DNA of 30,524 nucleotides from JBKECO01 sp047974745 (GTDB lineage: Bacteria; Bacillota; Clostridia; Lachnospirales; Lachnospiraceae). The stretch covers positions 1 to 30,524 of the forward strand of contig JBKECO010000041.1 in assembly GCA_047974745.1 (NCBI GenBank), read 5' to 3'. The position numbers and the translations under genes were made by a program. Numbering within the stretch: the stretch's first letter is position 1; each line of letters opens with the position of its first letter. Below, piece after piece: positions 7,000 through 15,196 of the stretch. Below the pieces are notes generated by a model that was not told the origin of the DNA, ran no database searches, and saw only the letters and a list, made by a program, of their open reading frames with translations.

Positions 7000-8280
7000 T
7001 TAATCTGAATTTCTCAATCTGAATTTGTTGATCGTACTTTTTAACACACGGGAGTTATTGTTGAGTTTATCCGTTTCTGACAGCAGCAGCCCTGATTCTT
7101 CAACCACAACTTCCATTTGCTCCAGGATATTGTCCGCTCTCATTTTATTGTTCATAGAGAGTGTTGAAATATCTCCCATTCTTTCTGTCACATCCTTCGT
7201 CGCAGTGGATATCTCCTCAGACATATGACTAAATCCCATGATCAGGTCTTTGATATAGTTCGCATTGTTCTCGTATTCCGAGATAATATTTTCAAATTTA
7301 TTGTAATCGCTCCGAATATCCGTGTTTAGGTAATTCATCAGCTCTCTGACATTACTTAGCAATTCTTCTACAGAGCTGTTCACCTTACTCATGACCTCAG
7401 TAATCAATTTCGTGTTCTTGCTCGTATCTCCAGATAACTGTCGAACCTCCTGTGCAATGACCGAGAAGCCCTTTCCATTGGAATCCGATCGATTCGCCTC
7501 TATGGATGCGTTCAGGGCGAGCAGATTTGTCTTCTTGGAAATCCTCATGATCTCATCCAGGAGGGTATTGACCTCATTGATGACCATCATACTTTCCATC
7601 GCTGCATCCATTTTCTGATTTGCTTTCACGATCATTTGATCTGTATTGAGCAGCGATGACTGCATTTCATTCTTTGCTTTCGCTGCATTCTGAGCCATAC
7701 CCTCAGCTTTGCCATAATCCTCACAGGACTTTTCTGCCAAATTTTGAGCTTCTTCATTGATGTTGATAAAAGACTGCTCCAGACTCTGGATCACTTTCGT
7801 GATCTCTCTCATATCTTCAGACACAAGATCTGCGGATTGCAGCACATTTTCGACCTGTGAAACATGTTCTTTCAAGACATTTTTGTATTGTTCCACTACT
7901 TCATCGATGGAAACAGCCTGATCCTTCACTGTGAAAATAAGGAACTTCAGCGAATTTTTCATCGTCTCAATGCCCGATACGATTTCGCCAATAGTATCCT
8001 GACTCTGAATCTCACATTGGTGCGTAAAATCTCCGGTGCTCATCTTAGAAAAGGTCTCGTTCAGCTTTAGAAAGGTGGCTACAACAGTTTTCTTTCCAAT
8101 TGTAAAAGAAATCAGTCCGACAGAAATGCCTGCCAGCACACAAGCGACAAAGAAAATATGGTCCGCCTGTACAGACTTGGGAATCATGAATAGTTTTGCA
8201 AATTCTGGAAAAATACAACCCATTAGTATTCCCGACAACATACAAAAAAATCGATATTTTTTTATGATACTTTTTCTCAT
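7000..8280 (-). CDS. Methyl-accepting chemotaxis protein without an extracellular sensor domain
   Basis: A 426-residue chemoreceptor. Two membrane segments (about 9-27 and 42-62) are separated by only about 14 residues, so there is no ligand-binding domain outside the cell. A HAMP-like region (about 63-115) follows, then a long coiled-coil signalling domain whose hairpin tip reads NLLALNASIEANRS...GKGFSVIAQEVRQL. The tip is recognisable but has Ser and Asn where most receptors have Ala. It probably signals to CheA/CheW, sensing a cytoplasmic or membrane cue. Start: the ATG at 8280 has GGGAG 5 bases upstream; the GTG/ATG pair at 8295/8292 has no such site. No other chemotaxis or flagellar genes are in the window. 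The hairpin at 8350-8398 lies in its presumed leader. Confidence 0.85.
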   Translation of the reverse strand: MRKSIIKKYRFFCMLSGILMGCIFPEFAKLFMIPKSVQADHIFFVACVLAGISVGLISFTIGKKTVVATFLKLNETFSKMSTGDFTHQCEIQSQDTIGEIVSGIETMKNSLKFLIFTVKDQAVSIDEVVEQYKNVLKEHVSQVENVLQSADLVSEDMREITKVIQSLEQSFININEEAQNLAEKSCEDYGKAEGMAQNAAKAKNEMQSSLLNTDQMIVKANQKMDAAMESMMVINEVNTLLDEIMRISKKTNLLALNASIEANRSDSNGKGFSVIAQEVRQLSGDTSKNTKLITEVMSKVNSSVEELLSNVRELMNYLNTDIRSDYNKFENIISEYENNANYIKDLIMGFSHMSEEISTATKDVTERMGDISTLSMNNKMRADNILEQMEVVVEESGLLLSETDKLNNNSRVLKSTINKFRLRNSD

Positions 8281-8349
8281 ACTCTCTCCCATCACAGTTA
8301 ATGCTTCTGATCGATCTTCCCTACTTTATTCAGCTAAAGCGAATTGATT

Positions 8350-8398
8350 TGAAAAAAGGGATATCCTCCCATTTTTCAATGCAGGATAACCCCTTTTC
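8350..8398 (-). terminator. Rho-independent terminator or attenuator upstream of the chemoreceptor
   Basis: On the minus strand, AAAAGGGGTTATCCT (8397-8383) pairs with AGGATATCCCTTTT (8367-8354) with one small internal loop, and the 3' arm runs into TTTTTT. It lies about 235 bases after the upstream oxidoreductase stop and about 70 bases before the chemoreceptor start. It could end the upstream operon or, if the promoter at 8430-8459 is real, act as an attenuator in the chemoreceptor leader. Confidence 0.7.
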
Positions 8399-8429
8399 AG
8401 TAATCACTGTCACCTTCTGTCTTGTTGCT

Positions 8430-8459
8430 ATTTTATCATATATATCGACAAAACTGCAA
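8430..8459 (-). promoter_or_regulatory. Possible chemoreceptor promoter
   Basis: On the minus strand: TTGCAG (8459-8454), an 18-base spacer and TAAAAT (8435-8430). If used, the transcript would begin near 8423 and pass through the hairpin at 8350-8398 before reaching the gene. Confidence 0.4.
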
Positions 8460-8513
8460 ATAGCAATAAGCGAAAATTATTCGAAGTGACTTGTTATATA
8501 TCGTTATAGATCA

Positions 8514-8591
8514 TTATAGATAGTTCTTCATATTTAATTCCCCAAGCTCCTCAAACAACCGTTGTCCGACTCGTCCATCTTCATCATATCT
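8514..8591 (-). pseudogene. Possible remnant of a coding C-terminus
   Basis: A minus-strand frame of 25 codons ending in TAA reads like protein (YDEDGRVGQRLFEELGEL, then NMKNYL and stop). A stop codon lies four codons before it and it has no start or ribosome site. It may be the left-over end of a deleted gene from the oxidoreductase operon. The evidence is only its protein-like composition, so this is a weak call. Confidence 0.2.
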
Positions 8592-8632
8592 TCAGCAACA
8601 AGATGACTTTAAAAGGATACCCCGGCATTTTG

Positions 8633-9673
8633 TTACTCAAATTCGACTACCTGCTGTTTCTCGGCAGATTCAAAAATCGCTTCCATCAGCTTTAGTACAC
8701 GAAGCACCTCTTCATTCTTTACTATCTGTTCTGCCTGCCCATCCATCACTGCCATGACATTTTGGTAATACTCTCTGATGTCACTGTGCTGGAGGGGCAA
8801 TTTTTCCGAAACAATAGTATCTTTTGTTCTGGGAGCCATAGTTTTCGTCAGTCCTGCAGCTGTTTTGATCGGGATCGCATCGTTCTTGTTCCAGTCTGTG
8901 ACTCTTACCATCTCACCTGAGAGATCAAAGTCGTGGATCACTGCCGTTCCATCCCGGCCCATGACATACCATCTCGGCAATGTTACGAAGCTGCTGGTTC
9001 TGACTTCGGCTGTAAAAATCACACCATTTTCAAAATATAAGTGCGCTGTAAATCCATCATCCACCAGCTCATTTGTCACATGTGTCAGGTCGGCATGTAC
9101 CTTTACCAACTTGCTGTCGATCATCTGCAGTGCCTGATCCAGGATATGAACGCCCCAGTCCAGCACCATGCCGCCTCCGCTCTCTTTTGTTCCACGCCAG
9201 TCTCCGGGAATCCCTCTGGAGCCATGTACTCTGGATTCCAAAGCAAAGACCGGCCCTAACAGCTGGTCATCTACTATTTTTCTGACAGTCAGGTAATCCT
9301 CATCCCACCTTCTGTTCTGATGAACAAATAAACAGCTTGTGTTTTGAGCATTCATCATTGCTAGGAAATCCTCCGAGTTGCATGCTGCAGGCTTTTCACA
9401 GACTACATATTTTCCCGCCTGCAACGCCTTGATCACAACGTCTTTATGGACATCATTCGGTGTTGCGCAGAGTAATATGTCGATTTCATCATCCGCCAGA
9501 GCCTCTTCAAGATCCTGGTAGACATAAATACCCAGCTCCTTGGCGAACTCCTGTCTTTCCTTTTTTATGTCAAAAATCCCTTTGACCGAGAGTCCATCGA
9601 TTCCTTCGATGGTTTCACGATGCCAGTTTCCCATACCGCCAAATCCAATGATTGCAAGTCTGTGCTGCTTCAT
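8633..9673 (-). CDS. Gfo/Idh/MocA-family NAD(P)-dependent oxidoreductase (downstream copy)
   Basis: 346 residues. An N-terminal Rossmann fold with IIGFGGMGNWH binds NAD(P); 'VVCEKPAACNSEDF' carries the EKP motif whose Lys is catalytic in the family. The C-terminal alpha/beta domain has 'GGGMVLDWGVHILDQ', the D-x-G-x-H-x-x-D motif with the catalytic His. The family oxidises sugars, inositols or glycosides, often at C3. The substrate is not determinable here. The ATG at 9673 is preferred (GAGGG 5 bases upstream); a TTG at 9703 would overlap the previous gene. It is the last of three genes in one operon and begins 20 bases after the isomerase stop. Confidence 0.85.
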   Translation of the reverse strand: MKQHRLAIIGFGGMGNWHRETIEGIDGLSVKGIFDIKKERQEFAKELGIYVYQDLEEALADDEIDILLCATPNDVHKDVVIKALQAGKYVVCEKPAACNSEDFLAMMNAQNTSCLFVHQNRRWDEDYLTVRKIVDDQLLGPVFALESRVHGSRGIPGDWRGTKESGGGMVLDWGVHILDQALQMIDSKLVKVHADLTHVTNELVDDGFTAHLYFENGVIFTAEVRTSSFVTLPRWYVMGRDGTAVIHDFDLSGEMVRVTDWNKNDAIPIKTAAGLTKTMAPRTKDTIVSEKLPLQHSDIREYYQNVMAVMDGQAEQIVKNEEVLRVLKLMEAIFESAEKQQVVEFE

Positions 9674-9693
9674 AGCTTCCCTCACTCTCCTTT

Positions 9694-10665
9694 TTATGCC
9701 CAATACATCTTGCCCGGATCTTCAAAAATAATGATCTGCTTTAATGCTTCGATCGACTTGCAGAGTCCTTCATTCTGACTCATCAGCCCATCCTCATGCT
9801 CGATACTGATCGCATGGTCATACCCCACGAGCCTGAGTGCGGAAATGATATTTTTCCATTCACCGACCTCATGCCCATATCCAATGGAACGGAACACCCA
9901 GGATCTCTCAGCGGCTCTGGCATAGTGAGTCGTATCCAGTACCCCATTGATCCTGCAGTTATGATCATGAATCTGCGTATCCTTTGCATGGAAGTGAAAA
10001 ATCGCCTTCTCCTGTCCGAGAATACGTATCACCTCCACTGGATCCATCTGTTGCCAGAACAAATGACTTGGATCCAGATTCGCCCCGATTTCAGGTCCTA
10101 CAGCATGTCTTAACCGAAGGAGTGACTGGGTATTGTATACACTAAATCCAGGATGGAGCTCCAGTGCAATTTTATGCAGGCCATGCTCTTTTGCGAACTT
10201 CACCTTCTTTTCCCAATATGGAATCAGCACATGACTCCACTGCCATTCCAGAATTTCACTAAAATCATCCGGCCAGGAGCAGGTGACCCAGTTCGGTCTT
10301 GTGGAATTTTCATCCGAGCCCGGACAGCCGGAGAATGTATTTAAAATATGAACTCCCAGCTTCTCGCATAACAGGATTGCATCCGTAAGATCATCATCGA
10401 ACTTCCTGGCAATTTCTTTATCGGGATGAACCGGGTTCCCATGGCAGCTCAGAGCGCTGATCTCTAAATTATGTCTTTTTATCGTATTCAGAAATTCCTG
10501 ACATTTTTCATCGTCCTGCAAAAGTATTTTGGGATCACAATGACGAACACCAGGATAGCCTCCGCAGCCGATCTCCACCATCTGTATTCCCTGCTTCTCA
10601 AAATAAGTACACGCTTCTTCGAGAGAACGATCCCCCAGTACTACTGTAAATACTCCTAATTTCAT
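9694..10665 (-). CDS. Sugar phosphate isomerase/epimerase-like TIM-barrel protein
   Basis: 323 residues of the AP-endonuclease-2/xylose-isomerase-like TIM-barrel superfamily. Probable divalent-metal ligands on successive strands are visible: Glu in 'IALELHPG', Asp and His in 'GANLDPSHLFW', His in 'FHFHAKDTQ' and Glu in 'ISIEHEDG'. Members isomerise or epimerise keto/aldo sugars, and relatives take part in elimination steps of oxidised glycosides. It is flanked by two Gfo/Idh/MocA dehydrogenases in the same operon (gaps 43 and 20 bases), so it probably works on a product of one of them. AAGGAG lies 7 bases before the ATG. There is no signal peptide, so it is cytoplasmic. Confidence 0.82.
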   Translation of the reverse strand: MKLGVFTVVLGDRSLEEACTYFEKQGIQMVEIGCGGYPGVRHCDPKILLQDDEKCQEFLNTIKRHNLEISALSCHGNPVHPDKEIARKFDDDLTDAILLCEKLGVHILNTFSGCPGSDENSTRPNWVTCSWPDDFSEILEWQWSHVLIPYWEKKVKFAKEHGLHKIALELHPGFSVYNTQSLLRLRHAVGPEIGANLDPSHLFWQQMDPVEVIRILGQEKAIFHFHAKDTQIHDHNCRINGVLDTTHYARAAERSWVFRSIGYGHEVGEWKNIISALRLVGYDHAISIEHEDGLMSQNEGLCKSIEALKQIIIFEDPGKMYWA

Positions 10666-10708
10666 AGCTGAACTCCTTCTTGTTCTTATGATTTGACTTC
10701 TGATCCCA

Positions 10709-11788
10709 CTACTCCATATACACCGGATTCCCGGACTCCGCTGATTTATAGATCGCTTCTAAGATTCTTGTTACTGCATAAGCCTGCTCTGGCCTAACGA
10801 CAGGTTCTTCTCCCTCAATCACAGCCCGATAGAATACCTGTTGTTCTACGATATCTTCATCTTCACCGGTTCCGTCAAAATATGGTATATTCGTAGCATC
10901 AAGCTCTGGTTTCTCTGTGACCTGTTTATTGTATTTGACCTTGTTAATGCGAAGCCCCTCATTCATGTCTGCTCCCGCCAGAGTGCCGCAAAGTGTGGTT
11001 CTCGCCTCTTTGACATCCAGCGTATTCAGTGCCCATGACGCCTCCAGCATTATGGTGGCACCATTCTTCATTTTAATAAATCCGAAAGCAGAGTCTTCCA
11101 CTGTATTCTTTAATGGATCCACATCCCCCCAGGCATTTGCCGTTTCCGACTGATCGCCCAGCTTCTTGTAGACAGAGCCCAGGACCATCTGAGGTTCATA
11201 GTTGTCCATCATCCATAACGTAAGATCCAGTGCATGTGTACCGATATCGATCAAAGGTCCGCCGCCCTGCTCCTCTTCATTTAGAAAAACGCCCCAGGTC
11301 GGTGTGGCTCGTCTGCGTATCGCATGCGCCTTAGCTACATAAATTTCTCCAAGTTCACCGTTCATACATGCCTTCTTTAGATACGCTGCATCCGGACGAT
11401 ATCTGTTCTGATAGCCGACAGTCAAGATCTTTCCGGTTTCTTTGGCTGCCAATAGCATTTGTTGTGCTTCCTCTGCCGTCTTAGCCATAGGTTTCTCGCA
11501 AAGAACATGTTTTCCCGCATATAATGCATCCACGGATATAAAGCTGTGTTCTCTGTTCGGGGTAAGTACATACACTGCATCCAGATCCTCTTTCAATAGT
11601 TCTTTATAGTCCGTAAAGACCTTTGCATCTGGCCAGTCAAAAAGTGTCCGACATTCTTTCGCCTTTTCCACAATACTATCACAAAATGCTACGACCTCAA
11701 TGTCTCCCTGCTTGCGAATCGCCGGTAGATGCTTTCCTCTTGCGATTTCACCACAGCCTATGATTCCTGCTTTCATTTTTATTCCCAT
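10709..11788 (-). CDS. Gfo/Idh/MocA-family NAD(P)-dependent oxidoreductase (upstream copy)
   Basis: 359 residues and the first gene of the operon. The Rossmann motif is GIIGCGEIARGKHLPAI, followed by 'VLCEKPMAKTAEEA' (EKP Lys) and 'GGGPLIDIGTHALDLTLW', the D-x-G-T-H-x-L-D catalytic motif. It differs clearly from the third gene of the operon, so the two are not a recent duplication and probably have different substrates. The start at 11788 is supported by AAGGAG with 7 bases spacing; the ATG four codons later is less well placed. It is divergent from the AraC-type gene at 11960, the likely regulator. Confidence 0.87.
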   Translation of the reverse strand: MGIKMKAGIIGCGEIARGKHLPAIRKQGDIEVVAFCDSIVEKAKECRTLFDWPDAKVFTDYKELLKEDLDAVYVLTPNREHSFISVDALYAGKHVLCEKPMAKTAEEAQQMLLAAKETGKILTVGYQNRYRPDAAYLKKACMNGELGEIYVAKAHAIRRRATPTWGVFLNEEEQGGGPLIDIGTHALDLTLWMMDNYEPQMVLGSVYKKLGDQSETANAWGDVDPLKNTVEDSAFGFIKMKNGATIMLEASWALNTLDVKEARTTLCGTLAGADMNEGLRINKVKYNKQVTEKPELDATNIPYFDGTGEDEDIVEQQVFYRAVIEGEEPVVRPEQAYAVTRILEAIYKSAESGNPVYME

Positions 11789-11959
11789 AACTGTTCTCCT
11801 TTTTTGTCAGCAAGTTTGTTGTAATTTTCCGGTTGTTACGCCATGTGTTGTCTGTTATATTAGCATTATATCTAGTTGTAATTGATATTTCTTGTATTAT
11901 ATCTTGACAAAATAACACAATTTCCCTTTTTCCATCAATATCTCAAGCAGGAGATTACT
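11789..11959. promoter_or_regulatory. Divergent promoter region between oxidoreductase operon and AraC gene
   Basis: The 171 AT-rich bases contain a perfect minus-strand -10 box TATAAT (11870-11865) about 75 bases before the oxidoreductase start, without a good -35. That would suit an activator-dependent promoter. A second TATAAT-like word lies near 11898-11904. On the plus strand, TTGTAA (about 11876) with 16 bases spacing to TATATC is a weak candidate for the regulator's own promoter. Confidence 0.45.
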
Positions 11960-12910
11960 ATGCTCATAAAAGATCAAAATCTAACATCTGAAAAAAACAG
12001 CAGCTTGCCACTAGCCGAGCCTCCTCTGACCGACCAATTCCTGCACGAAATCAAGACACATGGCAGCCCCATGTTCGCATTTGAGACCTATCAGAATACT
12101 ATCCGTTCCGATAAAGTCTTCATCACATCCCACTGGCATCATGAAATCGAGATCCTTTGTATCCAAAGAGGCGTTGCCGATGTACACATCGACGGCGAGA
12201 GTATTGCTGTTCATGCCGGTGATGTTGTCTTTATAAACTCGGGAGAGCTTCATCAGATCACCTCGCAAAATTCAGATATTCTGTATCATGCCTGCCTGTT
12301 CCCTCTGGAATTCCTCTATTTCGCCAGACCGGACTATACCCAGAGCCATTACCTGATTCCTTTGTCAGAGAAAGAACTGCTGCTCCCCCACTTTCTGCCC
12401 CATGGAGATAGCTTTGCTGACGCCATCTATCTAGAGCTTATGGATATTATCGCCACCTTTGACAACAAGGAGGCAGCCTACCAGCTTCGCATCAAAGCAT
12501 GTCTGATCAAGATCCTGAGCCTGGTCTTTGCCCAGGGAACTTTCATTCGCACATGTGATGCAGACAGTTCGATTCGTCAAAAGAACCAGCAGCAGCTCAA
12601 GGAGATCTTACATTATATCGAATCCCATTATGCAGACAAGATCCTTTTGGTGGATATCGCCGATCATATTCATATGTCTGCCAAGTATTTTTCCCAGTAT
12701 TTTAAAAAGAATTTCAATATGGGTTTTGTCGACTATTTGAATCACTACCGCATAGAAAAAGCCTGTGAGCTGATCATCACAACAAACATGCATATGATGG
12801 AGATCAGTTTCGCCACAGGCTTTGACAACTTTAGTTATTTTATACGTACGTTCAAAAACATCACAGGTCAAACACCGGCTGCTTACCGCCGAACTGTTCA
12901 AACTGTCTAA
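11960..12910 (+). CDS. AraC-family regulator with N-terminal cupin domain
   Basis: 316 residues. The N-terminal sugar-binding cupin has 'HWHHEIEILCIQRG' and 'AGDVVFINSGELHQI' (about 55-125), typical of AraC-type effector pockets. Two helix-turn-helix motifs lie in the last 100 residues, with 'LVDIADHIHMSAKYFSQYFKK' and 'MEISFATGFDNFSYFIRTFK', ending in GQTPAAYRR. It is divergent from the oxidoreductase-isomerase operon and most likely activates it in response to its substrate. The start at 11960 has AGGAG 6 bases upstream; a longer frame from 11882 has none. Its stop codon overlaps the stop of the convergent GH65 gene. Confidence 0.87.
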   Translation: MLIKDQNLTSEKNSSLPLAEPPLTDQFLHEIKTHGSPMFAFETYQNTIRSDKVFITSHWHHEIEILCIQRGVADVHIDGESIAVHAGDVVFINSGELHQITSQNSDILYHACLFPLEFLYFARPDYTQSHYLIPLSEKELLLPHFLPHGDSFADAIYLELMDIIATFDNKEAAYQLRIKACLIKILSLVFAQGTFIRTCDADSSIRQKNQQQLKEILHYIESHYADKILLVDIADHIHMSAKYFSQYFKKNFNMGFVDYLNHYRIEKACELIITTNMHMMEISFATGFDNFSYFIRTFKNITGQTPAAYRRTVQTV

Positions 12911-15186
12911 TGCAGCGGCACAGCAATTCGATCTGTCAAAAGATATTCAGTACCATACAAATACATTCTCTGTGCGTTCCCGCTAATCAAGGTATATAAA
13001 GCCCTGTCATTGTTGATATCAACTAAGATCTTGCTGCCTCTGTAGGTGAGCTTGAACCGGTATCCGCTCCACTGACTCGGAAGTGAGGGTGCAAAATAAA
13101 GACCCTTCTCCTTGAGACGCAGTCCTGCAAATCCATACACGACTGCCATATAATTGCCGCCCATGTTCGCCGTGTGTATCCCATCCTTTGTATTGTTATG
13201 GGTATTGAACAGATCCAGCTTTGCCGAATCCCCAAAATACTCATAAGCTTTCTCTTTTTGTCCAAGCTTGCTTGCCATAATACTGAAGATACATGTCGAC
13301 AGGGAGGAGTCGTGGGTCGTGACTTTTTCATAATAGGCAAAGGAGTTGCGGATGGTCTCTATGGACTGTGCATCTTCATAGATAAAATGCGCAAATACCG
13401 TGTCTGCCTGCTTGCACACCTGAAAACGATACAGTGTGAGTGGGTGATAATGCAGAAGCAAAGGAAACTGCTCCTTTGGAGTTCCTTCGATATCCCAGAC
13501 CGGTTTACTTAAGAACGAATCATCCTGAGGATTGATCCCAAGCTCCTCATCATAGAGAAGGAGCATCTTTTGCTCAGCCAGAGCAAATTGTGCAAGTTCC
13601 TCTTCCTTTAGGTTCAGCTTGATCGCAAGTGCATGGTATCTGCCCTCTTTTTTTAACAGCTCACAGAACAAAATCGCCCAGTGCAGATTATATTGTGCAG
13701 ATGCATTTGTAAAATAATTATTATTGATCATGCAGGTATATTCATCTGGTCCCGTCACTTCGTGAATTTCAAAATGATCCTGATAAAAATTCCCAAGATC
13801 CATCCAGAGCCTGGCTGTCTCAATAACGATCTCAGCTCCTTTTTCTGCAATGAAATCTATGTCCTCCGTTGCCAGATAATAGGATATTACAGAGTAAGCA
13901 ATATCCCCATTGATATGATATTGAGCTGTTCCAGAGGGAAAGTATCCTGAGCATTCTTTGCCCATGATGGTTCGCCAGGGATAGAGTACCCCTTTTTTAT
14001 GACCAAGAACCTTCGCATTGACCCTCGCTTCCTCAAGTGTGCTGTGTCGATAGCTGATCAGATTTTTTGCTACCAATGGATTGGTCAGTGTAAAAAAGGG
14101 TTGCAAATACATCTCCGTATCCCAGAAATAATGTCCCTCATACCCTTCACCGCTCAGTCCCTTTGCTGCGATATTACAGAATTCATCTTTCCCAACAGAC
14201 TGGATCAGCTGGAACAGATTATACCGGACAGCCAGGCTAAGATCATCATCTCCTTCGATTTCTAAGGAAGACTGATCCCAGAAGCTCTGCAGATATTCCA
14301 TTTGCTTCCGATACCAGAAGCTCATTGGCTCCTTAAGTGCTGTATGAAGATCTCGCCTGGCCGCAGCTTTTAGATCATTTTCCCGGATGCTGTCAGCAAA
14401 GACTGTGTATTTTGTAAGTGTTACCGCTTCTGCGGCATGAATCGTTGTGTCGAATGCGACCGCAATGCGATCTGCTTTCGTTTGCTGGGTCCGAACTGCC
14501 TTTTTTGACAGAGTATTTGACACCGCTGTACAAAGGCTCAGACCGGAAGCAGATGTATCTGTCGTGATAAAAGAAATCTGATCCTCCAGTAATAGTTCTC
14601 GCAGTCTTAAGTGCTCAAAGCTTTCTCCGGCAACACGGGGATCATTCGGGTTACAGTAGTTCCTTACATCACCGATATGTGTTGAGACCAGTCTGATTTC
14701 TCCCTGATAGTCAACAGACTCGACCGTATATTCCATTGTAAATAGTGTCAGCATCTCAAATGATGTCATTCTTTTTGCTGTTATCTTTACTGTATGCCCC
14801 CCACGTGAACGCCAGAGTACTTCGCGAACCGTATGACCGCCTTTCATATCCAGGTATCTTCGGCTGCTTAATACCGTTCCCTCGAACATGGAAAATTCTT
14901 CCTCGCCAAGTATCAGCTTAATTCCCTGGGAATCTACGACATTCAGCATCGTCTGTTTTTCTTCCACCAGTCCGTATAGTTTTTCCGCCTGATTCATTTT
15001 AGCAAAATCATAGAAACCATTGATGTACGTACCACGAATGGAATCATATCCCTGTGGATATCCCTCCTCAAAATTTGCCCTGATACCTATATAACCATTC
15101 GCATTATAGAATACCGTTTCATTCAGCATCAGAGCATCATTTGAAAGATCCAGATCGTTTATTTCATAAGTAAAATTAATAGCCAT
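12907..15186 (-). CDS. GH65 disaccharide phosphorylase (maltose/kojibiose/nigerose type)
   Basis: 759 residues, full length for GH65 phosphorylases. An N-terminal beta-sandwich (about 1-270) precedes the (alpha/alpha)6 barrel, which shows 'GHYFWDTEMYLQPFF' (351-365), 'GVLYPWRTIMGKECSGY' (399-415), the acid Glu482 in EVTGPDEYT, and 'HTANMGGNYMAVVYG'. The family cleaves alpha-glucosides with inorganic phosphate, giving beta-glucose 1-phosphate and saving ATP. Which disaccharide is used cannot be settled from motifs. It is the last gene after the two permeases, 10 bases downstream, which suggests phosphorolysis of the imported sugar. No beta-phosphoglucomutase, the common partner, is in the window. 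AAGGAG lies 6 bases before the ATG. Confidence 0.9.
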   Translation of the reverse strand: MAINFTYEINDLDLSNDALMLNETVFYNANGYIGIRANFEEGYPQGYDSIRGTYINGFYDFAKMNQAEKLYGLVEEKQTMLNVVDSQGIKLILGEEEFSMFEGTVLSSRRYLDMKGGHTVREVLWRSRGGHTVKITAKRMTSFEMLTLFTMEYTVESVDYQGEIRLVSTHIGDVRNYCNPNDPRVAGESFEHLRLRELLLEDQISFITTDTSASGLSLCTAVSNTLSKKAVRTQQTKADRIAVAFDTTIHAAEAVTLTKYTVFADSIRENDLKAAARRDLHTALKEPMSFWYRKQMEYLQSFWDQSSLEIEGDDDLSLAVRYNLFQLIQSVGKDEFCNIAAKGLSGEGYEGHYFWDTEMYLQPFFTLTNPLVAKNLISYRHSTLEEARVNAKVLGHKKGVLYPWRTIMGKECSGYFPSGTAQYHINGDIAYSVISYYLATEDIDFIAEKGAEIVIETARLWMDLGNFYQDHFEIHEVTGPDEYTCMINNNYFTNASAQYNLHWAILFCELLKKEGRYHALAIKLNLKEEELAQFALAEQKMLLLYDEELGINPQDDSFLSKPVWDIEGTPKEQFPLLLHYHPLTLYRFQVCKQADTVFAHFIYEDAQSIETIRNSFAYYEKVTTHDSSLSTCIFSIMASKLGQKEKAYEYFGDSAKLDLFNTHNNTKDGIHTANMGGNYMAVVYGFAGLRLKEKGLYFAPSLPSQWSGYRFKLTYRGSKILVDINNDRALYTLISGNAQRMYLYGTEYLLTDRIAVPLH

Positions 15187-15196
15187 TGTATACTCC

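Larger units (their letters stand above)
8281..8632. other. Gap between chemoreceptor and oxidoreductase genes
   Basis: About 350 bases with no intact gene. It contains the terminator-like hairpin 8350-8398, a possible promoter 8430-8459, an inverted repeat ACAAC-C-GTTGT (about 8555-8566) and a minus-strand open stretch 8514-8591 that resembles a decayed coding end. Confidence 0.6.

Noticed and set aside
8280..8430. Riboswitch (for example cyclic-di-GMP) upstream of the chemoreceptor
   Set aside because: I could not find the conserved core of that class, and the leader before the hairpin is too short for a typical aptamer.
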